From contig DBCY01000165.1 of NCBI GenBank assembly GCA_002293295.1, positions 19,064 through 32,060 of the forward strand: 12,997 bases of DNA, written 5' to 3'. Source of the stretch: Ruminococcus sp. UBA946. GTDB taxonomy: Bacteria > Bacillota > Clostridia > Oscillospirales > Ruminococcaceae. The first letter of the stretch is position 1, and each line of letters begins with the position of its first letter. The position numbers and the translations under genes are program-made. This document shows positions 5,556 through 12,265 of this stretch, piece by piece. Below the pieces are notes generated by a model. That model searched no databases. It was not told where the DNA came from and saw only the letters and a list, made by a program, of their open reading frames with translations.

Positions 5556-6875
5556 TTATTCAAGGAAGCCCTTATGGTGACGCATCATCATCTGGGATTC
5601 AAGGTTCCTTACAGTTTCAAGCACAACGCTTACGATAATCAGAATCGAAGTACCGCCCATCGCAATGTTAAGGTTCGGCATGGCAAGGTTGGTCAGAATA
5701 GGGAATATTGCGATAATACCGAGGAACACGGCTCCTATAAGGGTAATCTTTGAAAGGATTCTCTTAATATGGTCGCTGGTCGGCTTGCCGGGACGTATAC
5801 CCGGAATGCCTCCATTGTTCTGGCGCAGGTTGTTTGCGATTTCAATCGGATTGTACTGCATGGAAACATAGAAATAGTTGAACGCAATAATAAGCGCGAA
5901 ATAAAGTATGCCGTACCACGGACTCTGATAACTGAAGAAGCTCAGGAATCCGTTATAGAATTTCTGCCAGAATGTCAATACTGCTCCTTCTGCTGCAACA
6001 AAAGCCGGAACAAACATACCGATAGTCGAAGGCAGTGACATTATTGCCATCGCGAAGATAATAGGCATAACTCCGCTCATTGCGATTTTAATGGGGATGT
6101 GGGTGTTCTGTCCTCCGTACTGCTTTCTGCCGACAACCCGTTTCGCATACTGGATAGGAATACGTCTTTCGGATTCATTCATGAATACAATGAAGCCTAT
6201 CATGATTATAAACACTATCAGCACTACCGGAACGACGAAAACATACCTCATATCGGACTTTACAAGCTCGAACATAGCGAGTATGCTTGACGGTCCCCTT
6301 GAAACGATACCGGCGAAAAGGAGCATTGAGATGCCGTTTCCTATGCCCTTGTCGTTAATGCGGTTGCCGAGCCATACAACAAGCGAAGAACCTGCGGCAA
6401 AAGCAAAAATTATAATCACCGCTGTGAAAACGCCGTAAAAACCGGTTGTATACTTAACGGCTCCCTGGTTACGCATGGTAACATAATATGCGTATGACAT
6501 AACGCCTGCAATAGCGAGGGCGACAAATCCTGTTATTCTCTGGATTTTCTTCCGCCCCTCCTCGCCTTCCTTCTGCATATTCTCAAGCGGAGGGAGAGCG
6601 TAGGTCAAAAGCTGCATTATAATGGATGCGTTGATATAGGGCTGGATAGCAAGGGCAAACAGGGTACCCTTTGACAGAGCGCCTCCGGAAAGAATATCCA
6701 TATAATTAAGGATACTGCCTTCGTTTCCGCCCAGCATTCCGGCAAGAACATCGGCATCCAGGAAAGGCACGGGTATATGGCAGCCTATTCTGAAAATAAG
6801 GATTATCAGCAAAGTGTAAAGGATTTTATTCCTCAGCTCGGGAACCTTCCAAGCGCTTCTGAAGGTTGAAAACAC
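5556..6875 (-). CDS. secY: Protein translocase channel subunit SecY
   Basis: SecY forms the membrane channel of the general secretion pathway with SecE and SecG. The 439-residue product shows ten hydrophobic segments, roughly at 17-34, 72-92, 114-132, 149-170, 178-194, 212-232, 261-285, 320-339, 373-395 and 405-421. The plug region lies near 57-68. The cytoplasmic loops NESERRIPIQYAKR (233-246) and GGIPGIRPGKPT (355-366), used in ribosome and SecA contact, are intact. The start is GTG: only one base separates it from the rplO stop, the binding site AGGTGA lies inside the rplO end, and TGA stands in frame just upstream. This suggests translational coupling to rplO. Confidence 0.98.
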   Translation of the reverse strand: MFSTFRSAWKVPELRNKILYTLLIILIFRIGCHIPVPFLDADVLAGMLGGNEGSILNYMDILSGGALSKGTLFALAIQPYINASIIMQLLTYALPPLENMQKEGEEGRKKIQRITGFVALAIAGVMSYAYYVTMRNQGAVKYTTGFYGVFTAVIIIFAFAAGSSLVVWLGNRINDKGIGNGISMLLFAGIVSRGPSSILAMFELVKSDMRYVFVVPVVLIVFIIMIGFIVFMNESERRIPIQYAKRVVGRKQYGGQNTHIPIKIAMSGVMPIIFAMAIMSLPSTIGMFVPAFVAAEGAVLTFWQKFYNGFLSFFSYQSPWYGILYFALIIAFNYFYVSMQYNPIEIANNLRQNNGGIPGIRPGKPTSDHIKRILSKITLIGAVFLGIIAIFPILTNLAMPNLNIAMGGTSILIIVSVVLETVRNLESQMMMRHHKGFLE

Positions 6876-6876
6876 C

Positions 6877-7320
6877 TTACATCACCTCAGCCTTCCCGCC
6901 TGCCTTTTCGATTTTTTCCTTTGCGGATTCCGAAAAAGCGGCAACCCTGACGGTAAGATTTTTATTTATGTCGCCGTTGCCGAGAATCTTTACCCCGTCA
7001 AGCTCTTTCTTGATAATTCCGGCTGCCTTTAAAAGTTCGGCGTCAACTACGGTGCCTTCCTTAAAAACCTCAAGGTCTTTAACGTTTATGACGGTATACT
7101 CAGTGGCAAAAACGGAGTTGTTGAAACCCCTCTTGGGAATTCTCCTCTGGAGCGGCATCTGACCGCCCTCAAATCCCGGTCTCACACCGCCGCCTGAACG
7201 TGAGTTCTGACCTTTATGACCTTTGCCGGCAGTCTTTCCCCACCCTGAACCGTGACCTCTGCCGACTCTTTTTACTTTTTTTCCGGAGCCTTCGGCAGGG
7301 GATAACTCATGAATTTTCAT
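6877..7320 (-). CDS. rplO: 50S ribosomal protein L15
   Basis: L15 is a late-assembly large-subunit protein. The 147-residue product starts MKIHELSPAEGSGKKVKRVG. Its Gly/Arg/Lys-rich extended N-terminal arm (about 18-60, with GRGHGSGWGKTAGKGHKGQN) threads into 23S rRNA, and MPLQRRIPKRGFNN (about 55-68) follows. The C-terminal globular part includes VINVKDLEVFKEGTVVD and ends KIEKAGGKAEVM. AAGGA stands ten bases before the ATG. It is 90 bases after rpmD and one base before secY, the standard spc order, and its last codons carry the secY ribosome-binding site. Confidence 0.97.
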   Translation of the reverse strand: MKIHELSPAEGSGKKVKRVGRGHGSGWGKTAGKGHKGQNSRSGGGVRPGFEGGQMPLQRRIPKRGFNNSVFATEYTVINVKDLEVFKEGTVVDAELLKAAGIIKKELDGVKILGNGDINKNLTVRVAAFSESAKEKIEKAGGKAEVM

Positions 7321-7410
7321 AGTTTCTCATTCCTTTCTATGATGGTATGGCGATTCTGCACAAAAATACAGAATAAAGTTCAAGCAAGACAAATACAGTT
7401 CTGAAAGCTT

Positions 7411-7587
7411 TTATTCCTCAGTAACGGCAACAAGATGCCTGATTGTCTTAATCTTTCCCTTTGTAGCGTCGTTATCGGGCTGAACGGTTACAGCCCCGAT
7501 TTTGCGGAGTCCGAGTGAATGAGCGGTAGAAATCTGGTTTTTCTTACAGCTGTTAAGGCTCCTTACGAGTTTTATTTTAAGTGCCAT
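7411..7587 (-). CDS. rpmD: 50S ribosomal protein L30
   Basis: L30 is a small large-subunit protein. The 58-residue product MALKIKLVRSLNSCKKNQIS has the family pattern of a beta strand, KxQ, then HSLGLRKIGAVTVQPDN and a final IRHLVAVTEE. The frame opens three codons earlier, but the ATG chosen lies nine bases after AAGGGGG, while the earlier ATG touches that site. The rpsE stop is 14 bases upstream and overlaps the binding site. Its presence here, after rpsE and before rplO, matches the spc operon of most bacteria; some lineages lack it. Confidence 0.95.
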   Translation of the reverse strand: MALKIKLVRSLNSCKKNQISTAHSLGLRKIGAVTVQPDNDATKGKIKTIRHLVAVTEE

Positions 7588-7601
7588 ATCAGTCATCCCC
7601 C

Positions 7602-8108
7602 TTAACTATAAATTTCTTTTATGGTTTTGCCTCTGATTTCAGCAATTTCCTTAGCATTACGGCATCTGGTAAGACCGTTTATTGTGGCTTTTACCACATT
7701 GGCAGGATTGTTGGAGCGCAAGGATTTGGTTCTGATGTCCTTTATTCCCGCTGTTTCGATTACAGCCCTCGCGGGGCCGCCTGCGATAACTCCCGTACCG
7801 GGTGCGGCAGGTTTCATAAGAACTCTTCCGGCTCCGTATTCACCGATAATTTCATGAGGTATGGTAGTTCCCTTGAGGGAAACCTTGATTAAGTTTTTCT
7901 TAGCGTCTTCGATACCCTTGCGGATAGCGTCAGGAACCTCTCCCGACTTGCCCATGCCGTATCCGACCGTTCCGTTTCCGTCGCCTACAACGACGAGAGC
8001 GGCAAACTTGAATATACGTCCGCCTTTAACGGTTTTTGAAACTCTGTTAATTGCGACAACCTTTTCGGTAAGCTCGAGAGCCGAAGCGTCTATCTTTGAA
8101 TTTGCCAA
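7602..8108 (-). CDS. rpsE: 30S ribosomal protein S5
   Basis: S5 lines the mRNA entry channel and affects decoding accuracy. The 168-residue product has the double-stranded RNA-binding-like N-terminal domain (VVAINRVSKTVKGGRIFKFA, about 17-36; ALVVVGDGNGTVGYGMGKSG, about 37-56) and the C-terminal domain with APGTGVIAGGPARAVIETAG and SNNPANVVKAT. The start is TTG (TTG GCA AAT), eight bases after AGGAGG; no ATG lies nearby in frame, and the family begins at this point. It follows rplR by 31 bases and precedes rpmD by 14. Confidence 0.97.
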   Translation of the reverse strand: MANSKIDASALELTEKVVAINRVSKTVKGGRIFKFAALVVVGDGNGTVGYGMGKSGEVPDAIRKGIEDAKKNLIKVSLKGTTIPHEIIGEYGAGRVLMKPAAPGTGVIAGGPARAVIETAGIKDIRTKSLRSNNPANVVKATINGLTRCRNAKEIAEIRGKTIKEIYS

Positions 8109-8122
8109 AAGTATAACCTCCT
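8109..8122 (-). promoter_or_regulatory. rpsE ribosome-binding site deciding a TTG start
   Basis: AGGAGG (8117-8122) is followed by an eight-base spacer and TTG GCA. The in-frame codons before the TTG (ATA, CTT) are not usual starts and no ATG occurs in the spacer. This supports TTG as the rpsE start. Confidence 0.75.
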
Positions 8123-8139
8123 TTAAGTTTAATAGCTGC

Positions 8140-8499
8140 CTAAAAGTTTAATCCGCCTTCCCTTGCGCCGTCGGCAAGCTTAGCCACCCTTCCGTGATAA
8201 AGATAACCGGCGCGGTCGAAAACAACGTCCTTGATTCCCTTGGAAAGAGCAGCCTCGGCAAGCTTTTTGCCCACTTCAAAAGCGCCCTCCTGATTTCCGC
8301 CGTTCGCTTCAAAGCCCTTTACGGCTGATGAATACGAAGCCAAAGTTACTCCGGCGGTATCGTCGATAATCTGAGCGTAAATGTGCTTTGACGAACGGAA
8401 TACGTTAAGTCTCGGACAAGCGGCGGTACCGCTGATTTTGGAACGTACCCGAGTCTGTCTTTTAGCCCTGGCGGTTTTTCTGTTAATTTTCTTAACCAT
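8140..8499 (-). CDS. rplR: 50S ribosomal protein L18
   Basis: L18 binds 5S rRNA with L5 and L25-type proteins in the central protuberance. The 119-residue product starts MVKKINRKTARAKRQTRVRS, a basic N-terminal tail, then has the core GTAACPRLNVFRSSKHIYAQ (about 24-43), IIDDTAGVTLASYSS, and the closing DVVFDRAGYLYHGRVAKLAD with AREGGLNF. AAGGAG lies ten bases before the ATG. A 117-base spacer separates it from rplF, holding a weak GGACA/TGTCC inverted repeat; rpsE follows. Confidence 0.97.
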   Translation of the reverse strand: MVKKINRKTARAKRQTRVRSKISGTAACPRLNVFRSSKHIYAQIIDDTAGVTLASYSSAVKGFEANGGNQEGAFEVGKKLAEAALSKGIKDVVFDRAGYLYHGRVAKLADGAREGGLNF

Positions 8500-8616
8500 T
8501 ACAAATTCACTCCTTTTTAAACGGAAATAGTAGCGGACATTTTGTCAGCTGTCCCATTTCCTTACATTATAGGATAATCTCCGGATAATAAGTTATATTA
8601 AGCAAACAGCATAAGG

Positions 8617-9162
8617 CTATTTCTTGCCCTTGCCCGCTTTGCCCTCCTTGCGGATGATATGCTCGCCCTGATAGCGGATTCCCTTGCCCTTATAAGGCTC
8701 GGGGGGTCTTTTTTCACGCACTTCGGCGGCGAACTGACCTACCTTCTGTTTATCGATACCGTTAACGACAATCCTGTTAGGAGCGGGAACGTCAACGGTA
8801 ATGCCTTCTTTTTCCGGCATAATAACCTGATGTGAATAACCCAGATTCATAACAATATTACTGCCCTGCTTTGCGGCTCGGTAACCGACGCCTTCTATTT
8901 CAAGAGTTTTTGAAAATCCCGATGTAACGCCTTCTACCATATTGCTTATAAGAGTTCTTGTGAGTCCGTGAAGCGCCCTGTGGTTCTTGTTGTCGGTAGG
9001 GCGGGTAACGGTGATTTCAGCGCCTTCAAGCCTGATATCCATATCGGAATTGAAAGAGCTGCTGAGCGTTCCCTTAGGACCCTTAACGGTAACGGTTGAA
9101 CCGTCGATATTTATGTCTACCCCAGCAGGAACACTGATTGGCTTTTTACCTATTCTTGACAT
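8617..9162 (-). CDS. rplF: 50S ribosomal protein L6
   Basis: L6 lies near the sarcin-ricin loop and factor-binding site of the large subunit. The 181-residue product starts MSRIGKKPISVPAGVDINID and has two similar alpha/beta halves, with NHRALHGLTRTLISNMVEGV in the first and VGYRAAKQGSNIVMNLGYSH in the second. The C-terminal signature PPEPYKGKGIRYQGE is intact, followed by a lysine-rich end. AAGGGGG lies ten bases before the ATG and overlaps the rpsH stop codon (TAA), 15 bases away, which suggests coupling. Confidence 0.98.
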   Translation of the reverse strand: MSRIGKKPISVPAGVDINIDGSTVTVKGPKGTLSSSFNSDMDIRLEGAEITVTRPTDNKNHRALHGLTRTLISNMVEGVTSGFSKTLEIEGVGYRAAKQGSNIVMNLGYSHQVIMPEKEGITVDVPAPNRIVVNGIDKQKVGQFAAEVREKRPPEPYKGKGIRYQGEHIIRKEGKAGKGKK

Positions 9163-9177
9163 AATATGTGTTCCCCC

Positions 9178-9576
9178 TTACCATATAAATGCAAGGACTT
9201 CGCCGCCTACGTTAAGCGCCCTCGCTTTTTTGTCAGTCATGATACCCTTGGATGTCGAAACAATTGCGACGCCAAGTCCCTTCATAACCTTAGGCATATC
9301 CTCGCAGCTAGAGTAAATACGCAGACCCGGCTTTGAAACCCTGCGCAGTCCCGTAATAACCTGCGATTTGTTCTCCCCGTATTTGAGAGTAATTCTTATG
9401 ATACCCTGCTTGCCGTCGTCAATAATCTGAAAGCTCTTCAGATAACCCTCGTCTACAAGGATTTGTGTAATAGCCTTCTTCATATTGGAAGCAGGAACGT
9501 CAACGGTAGTGTGCTTAGCGGAATTTGCATTACGTATTCTTGTAAGCAGGTCTGCGATTGTATCAGTAATTTGCAT
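9178..9576 (-). CDS. rpsH: 30S ribosomal protein S8
   Basis: S8 binds the central domain of 16S rRNA, and in Escherichia coli also represses the spc operon by binding its mRNA. The 132-residue product starts MQITDTIADLLTRIRNANSA. It has TVDVPASNMKKAITQILVDE (24-43) and the C-terminal rRNA-binding signature with VSTSKGIMTDKKARALNVGG and EVLAFIW. AGGAGG lies 11 bases before the ATG. A 116-base spacer with a small inverted repeat separates it from rpsN. An S8-binding mRNA mimic was not recognised. Confidence 0.98.
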   Translation of the reverse strand: MQITDTIADLLTRIRNANSAKHTTVDVPASNMKKAITQILVDEGYLKSFQIIDDGKQGIIRITLKYGENKSQVITGLRRVSKPGLRIYSSCEDMPKVMKGLGVAIVSTSKGIMTDKKARALNVGGEVLAFIW

Positions 9577-9613
9577 ACCTTAGTCAACCTCCTTGTGAAT
9601 TTTCGAATTAGAG

Positions 9614-9631
9614 CAGGAGCATAGCCTCCTG
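9614..9631 (-). repeat. Small hairpin in the rpsN-rpsH spacer
   Basis: CAGGAG (9614-9619) and CTCCTG (9626-9631) form a six-pair stem with a six-base loop, upstream of the rpsH ribosome-binding site. A second possible stem, CCCGC with GCGGG, lies at 9647-9671. The spacer also holds two copies of GCAGGAAC on the minus strand. There is no T tract. A role in local mRNA folding or processing is possible but not shown. Confidence 0.3.
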
Positions 9632-9692
9632 TTCCTGCGCTTTATTCCCGCAGTGCGTTCCTGCAGCGGGAAACACGCTATAGTTTAAAATA

Positions 9693-9878
9693 TTACCAGC
9701 TGGCTTTCCTGACGCCCGGGATTTGTCCGTCATGCGCAAGCTCCCTGAAGCAAATACGGCATATACCGAATTTCCTGAGATAGGCGTGAGGTCTTCCGCA
9801 GATTTTGCAGCGGTTATAAGCTCTTGTGGAAAACTTAGGAGTTTTCTGCTGTTTAAGCACCATTGCTTTCTTAGCCAT
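9693..9878 (-). CDS. rpsN: 30S ribosomal protein S14, zinc type
   Basis: S14 is in the head of the small subunit. At 61 residues this is the short zinc-binding form, called type Z or RpsN1. The ligands are C24-x2-C27 and C40-x2-C43, within NRCKICGRPHAYLRKFGICR (22-41). It ends PGVRKASW as the family does. AGGAGG lies 11 bases before the ATG. It is in the usual spc position, 22 bases after rplE. Zinc-type S14 in this position is typical of Firmicutes; no zinc-free paralogue is in the window. Confidence 0.98.
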   Translation of the reverse strand: MAKKAMVLKQQKTPKFSTRAYNRCKICGRPHAYLRKFGICRICFRELAHDGQIPGVRKASW

Positions 9879-9900
9879 TTTTAGTTATCCCTCCTATTAC

Positions 9901-10443
9901 TTATTTTGCAAACGGAGCGCCCATAAGCTCAAGCAGAGCCTTAGCCTCTTCGTCGGTTTCGGCGGTGGTTATTATATTAATATCCATACCCCTGACCTTA
10001 TCAATTTTATCATACTCTATTTCCGGGAAAATAAGCTGTTCTTTTATACCGGTGGAGTAGTTGCCCCTGCCGTCGAACGAGTTGGGGCTTATGCCTCTGA
10101 AGTCCCTTACTCGAGGGAACGCAACATTGAAAAGGCGGTCGAGGAATTCATACATGTTTTCACTGCGCAGCGTCACCTTGACGCCAATCGGCATACCTTC
10201 GCGCAGCTTGAAGTTCGCAACGGATTTTTTAGCTTTGCACACGATCGGCTTCTGCCCTGTAATTGCCGCAAGGTCGTTCATAATCGCATCGATAACCTTC
10301 GTGTTGTCTTTAGCCTCGCCAGCTCCCACATTAATTACAACCTTATCAATCTTCGGTATCTGCATAACACTCTTGTAGCCGAACTGCTTCATAAGAGCAG
10401 GAGCAACAGAGCTGACATAAAGTTCTTTTAAATTAGATGCCAT
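9901..10443 (-). CDS. rplE: 50S ribosomal protein L5
   Basis: L5 binds 5S rRNA and contacts S13 and P-site tRNA across the subunit interface. The 180-residue product has QIPKIDKVVINVGAGEA (28-44), AITGQKPIVCKAKKSVANFK (about 65-84), LREGMPIGVKVTLR, and the C-terminal FPEIEYDKIDKVRGMDINII stretch. AAGGAG lies nine bases before the ATG. It follows rplX by 17 bases and precedes rpsN by 22, normal spc order. Confidence 0.98.
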   Translation of the reverse strand: MASNLKELYVSSVAPALMKQFGYKSVMQIPKIDKVVINVGAGEAKDNTKVIDAIMNDLAAITGQKPIVCKAKKSVANFKLREGMPIGVKVTLRSENMYEFLDRLFNVAFPRVRDFRGISPNSFDGRGNYSTGIKEQLIFPEIEYDKIDKVRGMDINIITTAETDEEAKALLELMGAPFAK

Positions 10444-10460
10444 AATAATGTTCTCCTTTC

Positions 10461-10787
10461 TTAATAAGCCTTGCCGCAGTCCGCATGCTTGCAGACTCTG
10501 TTCTTTTTGCCGTCGGCTTCAATTTTATGGGCAAGCCTGGTCGGTTTGCCGCATTTAGGGCAGACAGCCATAACCTTTGATGCGTAAAGCGGAGATTCAA
10601 CATTTACGATTCCGCCCTTCTGACCCATCTGCCTGGGCTTGACATGCTTAATCGCTATGTTGAGACCTTCGACTATAACCTTGCCTTCCTTGACGGATAC
10701 TTCCAGAACCGTGCCTTGTTTGCCCTTATCCTTACCGGAAAGAATCACGACGGTGTCTCCTGTTTTAACGTGCAGTTTCTTTTTCAT
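10461..10787 (-). CDS. rplX: 50S ribosomal protein L24 with a cysteine-rich end
   Basis: L24 is an early assembly protein of the large subunit. The 108-residue product has the KOW motif in TGDTVVILSGKDKGKQGTVL (9-28) and the NIAIKHVKPRQMGQKGGIVN segment (43-62). Its C-terminal part has four cysteines, C76-x2-C79 and C99-x4-C104, which probably bind zinc; E. coli and B. subtilis L24 lack these. The start at MKKKLHVKTG has AGGAGG 11 bases upstream. A GTG four codons earlier overlaps the binding site and is rejected. It follows rplN by 18 bases and precedes rplE. Confidence 0.96.
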   Translation of the reverse strand: MKKKLHVKTGDTVVILSGKDKGKQGTVLEVSVKEGKVIVEGLNIAIKHVKPRQMGQKGGIVNVESPLYASKVMAVCPKCGKPTRLAHKIEADGKKNRVCKHADCGKAY

Positions 10788-10805
10788 AATACGGGACACC
10801 TCCTT

Positions 10806-11174
10806 TTATAATACTTCAGGGGCAAGCGAAAGAATCTTCAAATAATCCTTATCCCGAAGCTCCCTGGCGACTGGCCCGAAAATACGGGTTCCCCTTGGGT
10901 TATTGTCTTCTTTTATAATAACGGCGGCATTTTCGCTGAAACGGATATAAGTTCCGTCCTCGCGGCGAAGACCTTTTGCCGAACGAACGATAACTGCCTT
11001 AATAACATCGCCTTTTTTAACAACGCCGCCTGGTGTTGCCTTTTTAACCGAAGCAACCACAACATCGCCGATATTTGCATACCTTCTGCGGGTTCCGCCA
11101 AGGACTCTTATACACATAAGCTCTTTAGCGCCGGTGTTATCCGCGACTTTTAAATAAGACTGCATCTGTATCAT
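10806..11174 (-). CDS. rplN: 50S ribosomal protein L14
   Basis: L14 lies at the subunit interface and takes part in intersubunit bridges. The 122-residue product is the standard length, with MIQMQSYLKVADNTGAKELM at the start, CIRVLGGTRRRYANIGDVVV (21-40), and AAVIIKEDNNPRGTRIFGPV near the end. AAGGAG stands nine bases before the ATG. It is the first gene of the spc operon. The 197-base gap before it, the largest in the window between genes, contains inverted repeats that could mark the S10/spc boundary. Confidence 0.98.
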   Translation of the reverse strand: MIQMQSYLKVADNTGAKELMCIRVLGGTRRRYANIGDVVVASVKKATPGGVVKKGDVIKAVIVRSAKGLRREDGTYIRFSENAAVIIKEDNNPRGTRIFGPVARELRDKDYLKILSLAPEVL

Positions 11175-11196
11175 AGTGCAATACTCCTTCCTGAAT

Positions 11197-11246
11197 AAGA
11201 AGAAACCGGTCAGAGGTAGTTTTTTACCTCTAAGCCTGGACTTCTT
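11197..11246 (-). promoter_or_regulatory. Hairpin in the leader just before rplN
   Basis: AGAGGTA (11212-11218) and TACCTCT (11225-11231) form a perfect seven-pair stem with a six-base loop. An outer AAGAAG (11197-11202) can pair with CTTCTT (11241-11246). The structure ends shortly before the rplN ribosome-binding site, so it could act as a leader, processing site or pause at the boundary between the S10 and spc operons. Only the pairing is seen; no known ribosomal-protein leader was matched. Confidence 0.35.
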
Positions 11247-11289
11247 TTATAATTTTAATAACCGGATATTCAGCGCAGCCGCACAAAGC

Positions 11290-11322
11290 GCCGCAAAATC
11301 CGCCCAAAGCGGCGGATGCGGC
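11290..11322. repeat. GC-rich inverted repeat after rpsQ
   Basis: GCCGCA (11290-11295) then TCCGCC (11299-11304) pair with GGCGGA (11311-11316) then TGCGGC (11317-11322): 12 pairs with a three-base bulge and the loop CAAAGC. A related unit CCGCACAAAGCGCCGC (11279-11294) adjoins it, and the palindrome GCGCTTAAGCGC lies at 11328-11339. This segment is much more GC-rich than the rest of the spacer. It could be a transcript end of the S10 operon or a dispersed repeat; it lacks a long T tract. Confidence 0.5.
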
Positions 11323-11371
11323 AATGCGCGCTTAAGCGCTTTCAATCATTACCGTACGCAAAGGCTTAATC

Positions 11372-11629
11372 TTACTTTGCCTTTTCAATAACTTCAACAA
11401 GCCGCCATCTCTTGTCTTTTGACAAGGGACGGGTCTCCATTATTTCAACACGGTCGCCGATATTGCATATATTGTTCTCATCATGGGCTTTAAGCTTTAT
11501 TGTTCTCTTGATAATTTTCTTATAAAGGGGATGAGCAACGGAGTCAACTATTGCGACAACGATTGTTTTGTCCATTTTATTGGAAACAACCTTGCCTGTT
11601 CTGGTTTTTCTTAAATTTCTTTCAGCCAT
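11372..11629 (-). CDS. rpsQ: 30S ribosomal protein S17
   Basis: S17 is a primary binder of 16S rRNA 5' domain. The 85-residue product is an OB fold: MAERNLRKTRTGKVVSNKMD, DKTIVVAIVDSVAHPLYKKI (20-39), the KRTIKLKAHDE segment, then NICNIGDRVEIMETRPLSKD (53-72) and KRWRLVEVIEKAK. AGGAGG lies eight bases before the ATG and overlaps the rpmC stop, 13 bases upstream. It is the last gene of the S10 operon, as in most bacteria. Confidence 0.98.
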   Translation of the reverse strand: MAERNLRKTRTGKVVSNKMDKTIVVAIVDSVAHPLYKKIIKRTIKLKAHDENNICNIGDRVEIMETRPLSKDKRWRLVEVIEKAK

Positions 11630-11642
11630 CTCTCTGCCCTCC

Positions 11643-11840
11643 TCACTGCGCCGCGTTCTGACGCTCGCGCATAATAGTCAAAACACGCGCTATATCTTTT
11701 TTAACAGCTTTCAAACGCGTAGGGTTGTCAAGCTGGTTAACAGCAAGCTGAAAACGGAGAGCGAAAAGTTCTTTCTTTAAATCGGACAATTTATTATCAA
11801 GCTCAAGGGCTGTCATATCTCTGACTTCACTAGCTTTCAT
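11643..11840 (-). CDS. rpmC: 50S ribosomal protein L29
   Basis: L29 lies at the exit tunnel, where trigger factor and signal recognition particle dock. The 65-residue product is a helical pair: MKASEVRDMTALELDNKLSD, then LKKELFALRFQLAVNQLDNP (21-40) and a closing TRLKAVKKDIARVLTIMRER (41-60). The frame opens 14 codons earlier, inside rplP, but the methionine chosen shares its A with the rplP TAA stop (TAATG), and AGGAGG lies ten bases upstream. Strong translational coupling to rplP is expected. Confidence 0.97.
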   Translation of the reverse strand: MKASEVRDMTALELDNKLSDLKKELFALRFQLAVNQLDNPTRLKAVKKDIARVLTIMRERQNAAQ

Positions 11841-12265
11841 TAAACGCTCGCCTCCTGTTCTTCGCGTTTTACAAATTTGCACTTAATCGGGAGCTTATGC
11901 ATGGCAAGACGCATAGCTTCCCTCGCAATATCTTCGGTTACGCCTGAAATTTCAAACATTATTCTTCCCGGCTTGACAACGGCCACCCAGTATTCGGGCG
12001 AACCCTTTCCCGAACCCATTCGGGTTTCCGCCGGCTTTTCGGTAACGGGTTTGTCAGGGAATATTTTTATCCATACCTGACCGCCCCTTTTTATATAACG
12101 GGTCATTGCAATACGGGCTGACTCGATTTGATTGGAAGTAATCCAGGAAGGCTCCAGAGCCTGCAAGCCGTATTCGCCGTCGGATACCTTGTTCCCGCGG
12201 TAAGCCTTACCTGTAAGTCTGCCCCTGTGAACCCTTCTGTACTTAACTCTTTTTGGAAGCAGCAT
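11840..12265 (-). CDS. rplP: 50S ribosomal protein L16
   Basis: L16 lies near the A site and peptidyl-transferase centre of the large subunit. The 141-residue product starts MLLPKRVKYRRVHRGRLTGK, has GDGEYGLQALEP-like DGEYGLQALEPSWITSNQIE (29-48), ARIAMTRYIKRGGQVWIKIF (50-69), RMGSGKGSPEYWVAVVKPGR, and LPIKCKFVKRE near the end. Its ATG shares a base with the rpsC stop (TAATG) and AAGGAGG stands eight bases upstream within rpsC. It precedes rpmC with the same kind of overlap. Confidence 0.98.
   Translation of the reverse strand: MLLPKRVKYRRVHRGRLTGKAYRGNKVSDGEYGLQALEPSWITSNQIESARIAMTRYIKRGGQVWIKIFPDKPVTEKPAETRMGSGKGSPEYWVAVVKPGRIMFEISGVTEDIAREAMRLAMHKLPIKCKFVKREEQEASV

Noticed and set aside
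9826..10431. 201-codon plus-strand open frame
   Set aside because: It is antisense to rplE and the start of rpsN, with no family resemblance; a by-product of rplE codon use.
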